Assembly (NCBI GenBank): GCA_001792895.1
Contig: MARA01000039.1
Span: 124,001 to 188,000 of the forward strand
Direction of reading: 5' to 3'
Length of the DNA: 64,000 nt
DNA from: Lentinus brumalis
Taxonomy: Eukaryota; Basidiomycota; Agaricomycetes; Polyporales; Polyporaceae
The first letter of the stretch is position 1. Every line of letters starts with the position of its first letter. Positions 23,733 to 34,456 of this stretch are shown one piece after another. The notes under the pieces were generated by a model that saw only the letters and a list, made by a program, of their open reading frames with translations, ran no database searches and was not told the DNA's origin. Both the position numbers and the translations under genes were made by a program.

Positions 23733-26700
23733 ATGACAGATCTGGGCTCTGGAAACGCGGAGACATGTAGTCGAAGGCGCAAAGCTGTCTTGTCCGTGGC
23801 CAAACAATGGTTTGCTCGACGGCCTCTCGCAAGGCTTCTCTCCACCCTGCTTTGTTCCATCATCATCGTGATCCGGCCGTTCTCCCACCTCGGAGGGCAG
23901 TTCGCCTTCCTAGTGCTGGCTTTGAAAGAACTCGTCTTCTCCGTGCAGGAGAGCCTTGCGCAACAACTCGAGCTCACGTGTCTCAATATTCTTGGGGCCC
24001 TCCTTGGTATCGGCATCTCCTCCCTCGGAAAGTACCTGGCTTCTCTTTCAGGCCCTGATACCCCTCGCGCGAGGGTCACCTGCGCGGTGTTCTTGATTGT
24101 CATCAGCTTCTTAGGTAGGCGTTGCGTTTGTTCAATTCTCGAGCCATGCATCATGGAAAACGGTCGCTGAACTTCGAATTCATTGCAGCCGGACTCGCAA
24201 AGAGCAGACTTGTTCGACTGCAGTTGTCAACACGAATATCATGCTTCATATCCATTTGGATTCTCACGACCGACATCGGTTCACGCGACGTACGTCTAGT
24301 GCCATGTCTTGATTCGCCATCCGGTGACAGTTTACTGACGATGCCCCAAGGGTGTGCTCAGAGACTCGGGATATTTTCTCTGGGTGACTCTATCGGCGGC
24401 GGTCATCTGCTTAGCATCCTTGCTATTAATGATGGTAGTATTCCCAGGGTCTGCTACCAACTTCGAGACCGAAACTGCTGCCACTTTTGCTGCTCTTCGA
24501 GAATGTCTCACGGCGAGCCTCTATCGCGTCGGCGCACGAGAGACAAAGATGGAGGTGTCCTATTATCGCAACTTATACGGCCAACTACTTCAACGCTCCA
24601 TCAAACTGAACGAGACTTACTCCCAGGCAGCCTTCGAGATCAGAGTGGGTCGTCTCAGTCGTATGTCCCAATGGTCGTCTCGCAGTTTATCTCCGTCTCA
24701 CTACAGTACCCTCATGACAGTCCAGGCCATTCACCCTTTTATCAGCGTCGTGGAACATTTGAGGCGAGAGCTAGCTTGGGGCCTGGGACCTGTGAAGCCT
24801 CTACGTAGTGCTCCCGGGACCCCTCGATCGCCTGCCTTGCCAGGCTCAGCTTTGCCCAGCGCTCCACGTACTCCTCGCAGCAGGTCTTCGAGCGTACACG
24901 AGTACTTCCCCAGGGTCCACCAGGATCTGGCGTTTGTATCGGTCATTGAGCCTCCTGCACTCGAGCTAGCAGACAAGGTATTGGACGCCTTGAAGACTGT
25001 CGAACACCTGATCGTCGTCACATTCCACCAACGTGCCACAGGCCACTCTTCTGAAGCTGCGCAGTCAATGTCCGGCTCACAGAAGGCCGCCGTGGATGCC
25101 GCGGAACGAAACCTCGTTGTAGCGCGTGACAGTATGCGGGAAGTACTGAGACACGTCTTCGACCTGGTCGACATGCAACAGCGCGCAGAGGGAAAGAAGG
25201 CGCATTTGCCGAAGGAGATATTCGACTGCAGCCTCGCCGCCATAGCGTTGCTTCAGGTGCGTCCATAAATAGGGCTCACGCCGGACTCAGCGGAAATAAC
25301 GGTCTTCGGACCCTTCACGCTACAGATGGCGCAAGAAATGGGCAGGGCATTGAAGGTCGCCCATCAGGTCGCGACTCTATACGAGGAGTCCAGCACGCGA
25401 CTGTGGTACCCGCATATTTCCCTTCAATGGCTCGGCGTGCCACCGGGCCCCTTCATTTCCGACGACAGCGGCGACTTGGTGTATACTTCTGATGGGACCA
25501 TCGGTGGAGATCTGCAGACAGTCGTGGGTGCGGACGAACGCTTGACCATGACGGAGGCACGTCAGGGTCTAGCAGAACGCGCGTATACATTCACGCTCGT
25601 GCATGGCCGCCCGGTGCCGGCAGGTGGTCTTGCGACACGATACAGGATGTATGCGGCTGCGTCCGTGAGCAAGATGTCCTTGAGGCTGAATGGCGCGAAG
25701 GTGTGGTCATGGAAGTTCTGGCGGGGATGCATTGGGTTGATCTGGTCTAGTGAGGCGAGCATCCGGGCCCGTCTGTGGTTGGCAAACTGGCATCGCGCGT
25801 TGGCCCATTCGAGCCATTGGAGGCACGGCCTCAAGAACGCGATTGGGGTTGCGGTGTTGACCTTCCCCGCATTCATGCCCGCAGATTCGGATGGTGCGTC
25901 GCCTTTTCACGCCGCTTCCCCCTCCGCCTCGCAGGGTCATACTTGCCCCACACAGGACGCCGTTGGTTCCAGGAGTGGAGAGGCCAATGGATGACCATCA
26001 GGTTCGTCGCAGCACTAGTATGACATGGAGAATCGTCCATCTCACGGTCAACCAGCTACCTGTGGGTCCTAGAGACTAACACCGGTGCCACATGGAGGAC
26101 CGGTTATCTTCGATTGGTAAGTCTCTATGTGGACAACGTACAATGCAAGCGCATTACTCACGCGCCGTAGTTCGGAACTCTATTAGGCGCAGTATATGCT
26201 TATGTCGTATGCATGACAATGCTCGCCGACTGCTTTGCGCAAGCTCACATAGTCGTCGGTAGACCGCCGTTATATGCAAGACTAATCCATATGGGCTTGT
26301 GGCTCTCGTCACCGTACGTGCCCATGTTCACACGTCGTTACGCCATCGTTCTTGACGAAAGCTTGGTGCAGGCATTCGACGTCCCGATAACTTGGATCAT
26401 TCTAAAGACATCGGTCGCACCTCTGGCCGTCCCTGCGTGAGTGTCGCTACCAACCTTCTAGCTCCAAAATGCTTATCTGACTAAATGGCGCGCCAGATCG
26501 GTGACACTCCCCCCGATTGTCTTCGCACAATATATCAATCCCGATCCCACGACGTCTGCGCTAAGTGAGTCAATACCTGGCCGTGTTCAACCCCGTATCC
26601 TCGGGGCTTAGTGACCGGTCCTATAGAGTTGGCCATCGTGCGAGCGGTCATGATTGCCGCTGGGATTGTCGCCGCCCTCATCGTGAACAGTCTTCTATTC

Positions 26701-27657
26701 CCTCGCCACTGTAGGGTGCGTCCGCAATGTTTGTGCAGTATACCTCTCCTATTGAGTCCAACATCTACAAACTCAGGTGCTGTTCCTCTCGGATACGAGC
26801 AGGACCCTTGGACTTCTCAGTAGCCTGTACCTGACGCTCAGCCAGTGAGTGTGCTTTGCCCATGCGGTGCCTCTTTGCACTGACTGCCGTCGTAGCGACA
26901 TGTTTCGGGTACATCGAACCCGAATTCACGAGGAGAGGAGGAAGACGATGAAGCTGGAGCTCCAAATCCGCAGTTCACTGTATCGCCTTTCGGCCTTGCT
27001 GAGAACCATGCATGACGAGCTAAGCCTCCTACCCGTAAGCGTTGTCGGTGCGGCTCAATGCTTCCTGACCCACAGTGACATCCGTCTTCCAGAAACCTCT
27101 CCGTCACTACCGGGATATCATCACTATCATGCAGAAGCTGCTTGACCTCATGACTGGTCTTCGCAAGATCAGAGAAAATATTCCACGAAGGGAGACGGTG
27201 GCATACGTGTTCAAAGAGCGACGCGAGTTCGTAAGTGACGACACTGGTCCCTACATCATGGTGTGGGGTCGCACTGACGTGAAATGGGGCACAGATGTCT
27301 TGCGTCTGCATCACGCTCTATGCCTGCCAAAACGCCTTCCGATCACGCGATCCTCTGCCACAATTTCTCCCATCGGCTCGCCACGCATTCACGAACCTGG
27401 AAATCCACGTTCAAGAGTGCATACACAGAGCGCGCATGGAGGAGCCACACGCGCTTGGCCTGTCTCTCGTGTATGCGCTTGCGGAGCAGGAGGTGCTGCA
27501 TCATCTGGTCGACACGCTAGAGGAGCTGCTGGAGCAAACAGGTCAGCTCTTCGGTACGTCTGCGTGGTTGACACACGAGACACACTTCTCTCGGACGAGC
27601 ACGGTCGAGGAGGGCGATCATGGCTGGTATAGTACGTTCAAGTTCGACGAAGGATAA
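23733..27657 (+). CDS. BRE4-like / aromatic-acid-exporter-like membrane protein
   Basis: Fifteen exons can be chained in phase: 23733-24114, 24189-24289, 24351-25256, 25326-25893, 25956-26001, 26056-26116, 26171-26206, 26281-26313, 26372-26436, 26497-26564, 26627-26715, 26777-26844, 26896-27034, 27093-27230, 27295-27657. The N-terminal half has hydrophobic segments (LLSTLLCSIIIVIRPF, CFISIWILTT, WVTLSAAVICLASLL) followed by a long cytosolic part. A second membrane half holds RRWFQEWRGQWMTIS, LETNTGATWR, TNPYGLVALVT, FDVPITWIILKT and LPPIVFAQYINPDP. This order (N-terminal transporter-like domain, middle domain, FUSC-like membrane domain, C-terminal DUF2421-like domain) fits fungal proteins related to yeast Bre4 and bacterial aromatic-acid or fusaric-acid exporters. 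Substrate unknown; plasma or internal membrane location is inferred. Exons between 26171 and 26436 are the least certain. Confidence 0.8.
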
Positions 27658-28385
27658 TTCACGTGTGTCCAACTGCGTGCTTGAAGATCTCCGCCAGTGA
27701 ACTTGCAAACTGGTATTCTATTCCATCATCGTCACCTTTCATCGTTCAATGCGACCAAAGCCACGTACATTCAGCTTGACCAGGGTCTGCAATATGCAGT
27801 GATTTGGTCATGAAGTTCATGAGACGGCAGATTATCGCGCGCGCGCGCCCTGCTTATTGGCCAGGGACAATTGTCAGCGGACAGCCCGTCCTACATACTT
27901 CTGGTGAAGTGCAGATTTCCCCAGATACAGTCTTGAAAATATCCCCTTACTTTGTCCGGCGGCGGTGCGTGCACCCTATCCTCAGCACACGTCCGCGTGT
28001 AAGCTATAGCTTGCGAAAAGGGAAGGGGATGTTTATGACACACCGTGGTTTTACCGAACTTCGAAGACTGCCGCTAAAGAGTTCTGTCCCGGCAGTGCGT
28101 AGCAACTATCTGCTGTTATAACGCGCCTGTAGCTAGAGAGTAGACCAGTGGATCAGGGTTTGGGGGGTGAGAGCTAGGCGATGCCGCGGAGAGGGGGGTG
28201 AGCCCGTGGGGCTCATGGGTGGAAGGAGGAGAGAAGCTACAGCCACAGACGCGCTTGTGGCAGGACCGAGGGACGCGCTAAGTCGCGCGTCGATCGCGAC
28301 TTGCACTCTGACCACCACGTTTCCCGCCAGGACAGGGCACGCATTCCGTGCGGCACGCGTCCTAGCTTGGGCTGCACGTTCGACA
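27658..28385. other. gap between BRE4-like and PNKP genes
   Basis: No gene seen. It includes an alternating CG tract near 27838-27847 and G-rich sequence near 28150-28230. It should contain the 3' UTR of the left gene and the promoter of the right one. Confidence 0.45.
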
Positions 28386-30236
28386 ATGTCGAAAGCACAA
28401 AGTAGATCGCTCCCAGATATCTGAAGGCTTACCCGAAAGACTCAACGTCGTTGCACTCTAGCAAAGAAGCGTCCCGCGGACGACCAACCCGGACCAGATG
28501 CCAAAAAAGAGAAACGCAAGTCGTCACGCTCGTCATGCAGTGAAAGTCTCTCAAAGGTCTCCCAGTGTTCTCCATATTCTCTAAACCTGGCGAAGCGTCC
28601 AGTCAATTGAGCTCCTCGTTCCGCTGGATCACTCCCGCACTCGGCCCGAAACGATCCTGTCTGCATGGCGTGAACGGCGCCCCGGAAAGCTCGCCAAAGG
28701 TCGCCGCTTTTGATTTAGACGGGTGCATCATACAGTCAAGCTTCCCGAAGAAAGGTGCACCGCCGAAGTTTGAGTGGTGGCGCAAAGATGTCCCCAAGAA
28801 GCTCAAGGAAGTCCACGAACAGGGGCATGTCTTTGCTGCACTGAACCTTCGCGGGTAGCTGACGCGTTGCTGCCCGTGGTTCTTAGATACGCTGTCGTCA
28901 TCATATCCAACCAGGCTTTGCGTACTAGCGCATTGATCAGTGACTGGAAGAAGAAGATACCTCTCATTGCAAACGCCGTACGCAGTCTAACTCCATCCGG
29001 GACTCCGTAGCCTGCTGAAGAAACCATCTCACTGTAGCTTTCCGATGTGCCCTTCCATATCTTTGCCGCTACGGAGAAGGATGGGTACCGGAAACCAATC
29101 CCTGGCATGTGGTACGAGCTTGAGCGAATATTCGCTCAGGATCACGTCCAGATAGGTCTGTAAAGCATCATTGTGCGGCTGCACGCTTTCATCTGATTGT
29201 ATATCAGACGTTGCAGCCTCATTCTTCGTTGGAGACGCAGCAGGTCGCCCGAACGATCATTCATCCACAGACAGGAAGCTCGCACTGAATATAGGCATAC
29301 CCTTCTATACCCCGGAGGTGGTTATCACATTGTACGTCTCTGGCCCTCTGCGCTGAAACTTTGATCTACAGGAGTATTTTCTCAAGCTCCCAGCTGCGAA
29401 ATACACTCTCCCCGGTTTCCATGTCTCGTCGCTCCCAACACAAGGTGGGCTAAGCCTTTATGTGTCACCCGGACGTCATGAATCATCACTCTGTGACAGA
29501 GGAACGCATTGTGCCCGCAGAGCCACCCATTCTACCCGCAGCGTCTTCACCCGAACTCGTTATATTCGTGGGATACCCTGCACTCGGGAAGTCGTCGTTT
29601 TTCCAGACGCACTTTGCCCCCGCTGGATACACGCATGTCAATCAGGACATGCTGAAGACACGAGATAAATATATCAAGGCGGCCGCGGAAGCTTTGCAAG
29701 CCGGTCAGAGTGTCGTAGTGGGTTAGTTACTCCCATCTTCTCCACTCGAAAATATGATGGTAATTGAGGGGCATTACAGACAACACCAATCGGGACGTAC
29801 GGACACGCAAGTTCTACATCGACTTGGCAAAGAAACAGGACGTGCCAATTAGGTGAGAACTCATACACCTCACTGTGTGCGCTACTCATCTGGTCGGAAG
29901 ATGTTTCTATTTCGCTGGGTCACTGGAGCTTGCCTGGCACAACAACTTGTATCGCGCCTTCAACTTACCGGTATCTCTCGCCACTTCACAGGTACGCCAT
30001 GCCTGATGCGTATATGTGGATGCACCTAACATCGCCGTGGCTTCGGGTATTGGCATATGTCCCAGTCGAAACGCGAACTGCTCCCATACAACGCGTTCAC
30101 CAGCTTCCGCGCGAACTTCCAGGAGCCTACCGTCGATGAAGGCTTCTATGAGGTACGCAAAGTGAATTGGCAGTTTGAAGGCGACGAGGACGCCAGGAAA
30201 CGATGGAGCATGTGGCTGCAAATCGACGGCAAGTGA
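28386..30236 (+). CDS. PNKP: bifunctional polynucleotide 3'-phosphatase / 5'-kinase
   Basis: Exons: 28386-28401, 28462-28824, 28887-28977, 29038-29155, 29208-29317, 29372-29444, 29500-29721, 29780-29852, 29901-29991, 30066-30236. A lysine-rich leader is followed by the phosphatase domain: [12 protein letters not shown] motif [29 protein letters not shown], and [17 protein letters not shown]. The kinase domain has the P-loop [11 protein letters not shown], then DNTNRD and RELLPYNAF. The enzyme repairs broken DNA ends, making 3'-OH and 5'-phosphate termini, in the nucleus. The HAD motif has Cys where Thr is usual. Intron 28825-28886 appears to use a GC donor. The frame breaks near 28561-28563 and is restored by one extra C, giving [10 protein letters not shown] as in relatives. 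The three Trp/Arg-rich blocks of the family are otherwise intact. Confidence 0.88.
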
Positions 30237-30465
30237 TGCATGTATGCAGCATGCCCTGTACCGTACGATCGGTGCTTGAGAGCACCCATGTCGATCGTAA
30301 CTTATTCCTCACCATATTTTCGGATATTCACATCCACATCGCTAGCACTCCCTCGCGTTTTGTGCCGCGCTTCCGTTTCATTTTCGAGGAATACATTCCG
30401 TCTACGATATATGCTACATTGCTCTTGCGTGCGTGGAGCCGTGCAAGGTTTGCCCTCAACGAGAA

Positions 30466-31299
30466 CTACTCGTCCTCCACTTTCTTCAATCCGCTCACGT
30501 CTCTTGTGCCCCTGCAATGGTGGGTTGGCAAACATAACCAGTAGGAAGACCTGACTGGGCACGTACATGACAGGGAGGCCGAAGATGTCGATCGCATCAA
30601 TCCTCGTCTCGTCCTCGCCGCCCAAGTTCGACACGACGAAGACCTGAAGCAGCAGTTCAGTATAAGCCTGGCATATGCGCCGACCCACCGCTCCCAACTG
30701 GACGTGTCTGCGCTCCACCAAGCGAAGTGGAAGTCGCTGCAGCGGGAAGACTTACGTGAAGACTTGTCACGGACTGGAACCGCACGAAACGCAGCGGAAT
30801 CTTCTTCCCTTGGGCTACATCCTCCTCGGTCAGCTCGAGCTCCTGCAAGCATTCGCTGCCGTCTTCCACGTCCGAGAAGGTCAGCGACGGCCGATTTATG
30901 TACAAGCGGATCGTCTTCGGGCCCTGCTCGACATTCTTTGATTGTATTGAGATAGAACGAATCTTCACCGTCTGGTTGAACTATCGACACAACGCGCGGC
31001 ATCGCGTTAGGGAGATCGCGGGATAGAGAGGGAGGCGGGAACGCACTGATATGTTGAGGAGCAGCTGCTCGTCTGCTTCGCTCAGGACATACGCGTCTCC
31101 GGTGTTCTTCTTCCGGCCCTCGACGATGGACTTGAATGTATGCTCGGGTGATTCGTTCAGACACGTAACCTGGGGAGTGTCGAGGTGTTCAAGGAGCGAA
31201 ATCTAGTAGACGTACGCGCGACGCGCCGCCACAGAACTGTTATGTACTGTCGTCGGTCTTGGACTCCACGACCATGCCGCTCACCTCAGTATCTGCCAT
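30466..31299 (-). CDS. PITH-domain protein (TXNL1 C-terminal type) without thioredoxin
   Basis: Five exons: 31299-31285, 31202-31047, 30980-30756, 30643-30567, 30511-30466, all with good GT-AG signals. The protein starts MADTEISLLEHLDTPQ and is essentially only a PITH (formerly DUF1000) domain: CLNESPEHTFKSIV, SEADEQLLLNISFNQTVKI, IQSKNVEQGPKTIRLYIN, TSLHVFVVSNLGGEDETRIDAIDIFG and VSGLKKVEDE. PITH domains bind the proteasome in TXNL1, where they follow a thioredoxin domain. No thioredoxin domain is visible upstream, so this is a stand-alone form. It ends 229 bases from the PNKP stop, the two genes being convergent. Proteasome association is inference from family. Confidence 0.88.
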
Positions 31300-31591
31300 T
31301 TCTGACCAACGATATAGGCCGTGGGTGGTATCTGGAGACAGTCTCAAGATTTTTGGAAGGCGTGGTATGGGTTTGTATTAAGAAAGAGCGTACAAAGGCG
31401 ATCGAAGCGACTAAGTACTCTATGTCGTACGGTAATGGACGCGCAAGAGATTAGATAAGATCGAGAGGCTAATTCAACACATCGAAAGCGACCAGAGGGA
31501 ACTCGAAGGGGAAGAAATACAGCAGCTACCTTCCCAGCCATCGTAACACACCAGCCCAGGTATACATCGCACGGACGTGACGTCCGTGCCA

Positions 31592-34154
31592 CTATACAAT
31601 CACGCATTCGTCCTTCGCGTCCTGACGCGTAGGTCGTGCCATGTTCGCCCGCTTGTTCCCGTTTCGCTTCATCTCCGTCAGTCGGTTCATCGCCCGCTTG
31701 TTGCCTTGCGCTGTTCGAGAGCAGGTGAGTGAGCAATGAAGCAGCAGCACGCAAATTTCAACTCACCAGCTGCACGCATGTACCACCGTTTCGCGAACTC
31801 GACGTCCTGCTTGACGCCGATCCCGACCTCCGCGTAGTACCCAACCGCATACTCCGCCTTGCTCAAGCCCTTGTTCGCCGCCCGTCTTGCCCACAGATAC
31901 GCCTCCGAGTCGCTCTGCTTGAGTACACCCTCGCTGCCCGTCAAGTACCATCCGCTGAGCGCCAGCTCTGCTTCCGCGTGTCCCTTCTCCGCGGCCTTGG
32001 TGTACCAAGCGATCGATCGCCGTGGGTCGACAGGACAGGTCAAGGAGCCGTATTCATAGGCTTGTCCGAGCTTGTACTGCGAATGCGTATAGCCAAGATG
32101 GCCTGCACGAGTGTACAGCTCCTTCGCATATGCGGGATCGTGGGGTACCACACCATTGGTAGGGTTCTCGTACAGCATAGCGAGCTCGTGCAATGCATGC
32201 GGATTCTCCTCATCTGCCTGCTCAGCTGCACGCCGCAACCACCCAATTGCTTCTCGAGGGTTCGGCTGTTGCTTGAGCAATCCCCGCAAGAGGATGACGC
32301 CAAGCTTGTACATGGCCGCAGTGTCGCCCAGCGACGCAGCTTTGCGGTAGAACGCAGCAGCGCGCTGAGGGTCCGCGCGCGTGCCGGCACCGATCTCATT
32401 GCAGACCGCAACTCGGTAGCATGCAGCGGGATGGTTTTGCTTCGCAGCTTGCAGATAGAGATGGTAGGCGCGCTCGTGGTCGACCTGCAGCCCAAGCATG
32501 CCGGTGCCGTGACAGTTGGCCAGGAAGAACTGAGCCTCATCGTACGGCTGACCCTGTGTCGCAAGCCGCCGGATGACCTTCAGCGACTCCGCGATAAGTG
32601 CGTCACGGTATTTCCTGAGTCCCCGCTGATCCTTCGCATCCGCGCCGATCTTCTTCGCAGCGTCGATAAGATACTTCGCATACTGGAAATGAGCCTCCGG
32701 GTCGGGATCGTCCTTGATACGCTGGCGGTATTGATCGATGTATTCCTTCGTGTAAGGTGGTGCGCTCAAGTCAATCGCTTTCGTCTTCTGCGTGCGGGGG
32801 GTGACGGACGCAGCCGTCTCCGAACGCTGTAAGCGTGGACGGGTCATCTCAAAGTCATCTTCGGGAGGAGGAGGCATAGGAGGGGCAGTCTGGAACGACG
32901 AAGCATTGGAAGAAGCTCTCGCCAGACTCGTTTGCGAACCAGAAGGATAACCTCCTTGGCCAGGTTGATATGGACCAGGACCTAAGTAGGGAGCTGACTG
33001 ACTGGGCGGAAGGGGTTGGCCATAGTTCGGAGGAGGATATGGCGAAGGAGATGGACCAGGGTGAGGATACGGTGACTGCGAAGGTCCTGGAGGAGGGTAC
33101 GGTGACTGTCCGGGAGGGGGGTACCCGGGAGGAGGGTATGGTGACTGGGAGGGTCCGGGAGGGGGGTACGGACTAGCAGAGGCTCCGGGAGGGTACTGGG
33201 CATGCACGGGAGGGCCTGGGGGCGGCCCGCCGGGAGGGGGACCCATACCGAGAACATCAGAAGCCGCCGCATAAAGATAGTTCATCTCATTCTGCTGGGG
33301 AGGGAGATACGGCTGGCCGTGCCCATTCCAGCTCGGAGGAGGAGGAGGGTACCCGCGCGGAGGGGCTCCATCCATAGGAGCATGTCCGTACCCTTGGGGA
33401 TGTTGCTGGTGCGAAGGGTCTTCGTACGAGTACAGGCTGGTGATGTCCGTGTCCGTGTCATGTGCCTCGCCGCTGTAGAAACTCGTGAAGCCACTAGTCT
33501 CACTCCCACCAGAGTGCACCGAGTTTGATCGCATGGAATTGTCGACAACGCGACCGGGTGGCTGACGACGCATGTGTTGATCAGGAGAGTTTGGAAGGCC
33601 TCCGCCGGGAGACGGGGCCATCCTCTGCGGAGACTGCATGGACTGCATGGAACGCACGGACATAGACGTTCCTGCACGAGGAATGGGATCGCCCAGAGGA
33701 GGACCACGCACAGGCTGCCCGCGCTGGCCGCCTACGTGCATGTTGCCGAACTGATCAGCGAGGCTATTGGGGTCAAAGTGTGTGGGCAGCGGAGGCACAG
33801 TATCGTTTTCTCCATACTGATCAGGTTGCATCTGGGTATTGATTGACGGAACAGAGCGATTTTGGAGACGCATCAACGGCTGGGGCGCATTCGCTGCTCA
33901 GATGGAGCGAGGACAGTGCCATAGTGCGCGTGTTAGGACGATGGGTAGGCTGAAGCATGACAGAGCTCACTATGATCCTGTCCATCGCCAGCGCCCCGCC
34001 AATCCTCATATGGGGGCACATCATAGTCGGCGGGGCCGTCTTGGGGAGCGAGAGGCGGGCTGCTCCACTGCTCGCTGTTGGGAGGAAGCCCTTGGCGACG
34101 GGCCTGACGATCGCTGGGAGGAGGGGACGTATGGGGTCCTTGCGGGTCAGACAT
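31592..34154 (-). CDS. SKT5: Sel1-repeat chitin synthase activator (Skt5/Chs4-like), prenylated
   Basis: Three exons: 34154-33971, 33893-31766, 31710-31592. The first ~350 residues are Pro/Gly/Gln-rich and disordered, with PPP and GPP runs. A block of about seven Sel1-like repeats follows, recognisable by A..YRKAASLGD, LGVILLRGL, IGWLRRAAEQ, LYTRAGHLGY, SIAWYTKAAEKGHAEAE and YLWARRAANKG. The last exon is basic (KRAMNRLTEMKRNGNKRANMA) and ends in CVIV, a CaaX prenylation box. In yeast, Chs4/Skt5 activates chitin synthase III at the bud neck and is farnesylated at its CaaX box. That the order disordered region, Sel1 repeats and CaaX is all kept makes this assignment firm; the partner chitin synthase is not in the window. 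The start at 34154 is the first ATG; upstream codons in frame do not include another. Confidence 0.9.
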
Positions 34155-34456
34155 GGGCAGCGTAACGAGCGAGGGCGTTGCTGGCAACGATGGCGACCAG
34201 GCGACGGGAGAAGGACGGACGGACGCTGTAGCGAAAGCAGCAGAGGAAGGGACAAGAGGGAACTAGTTGAGTTGAGCTAAGCGGAGCGAGCTGAATTGAC
34301 GGGAGAGACAAGGTGCACAGCCGGCCTCATCCTTCTCGCCGACTTCGGCTCTCTCTTGCTCCCCCGCCACCTCGTCACACACCACGTCTGAATGTCTCTA
34401 ACACACACGAAAGAATATATACAGCCAGAAGACAGGCAATAATGATATGGATGAAG
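34155..34456. other. gap between Skt5 start and JmjC gene stop
   Basis: Promoter of Skt5 and 3' end of the JmjC gene, both on the minus strand. Region 34260-34330 carries repeated AGCT/GAGC words. No gene. Confidence 0.45.

Noticed and set aside
31729..32832. 367-residue plus-strand open frame
   Set aside because: Exactly antisense to the Sel1-repeat region of the Skt5-like gene; the repeats read well only on the minus strand.
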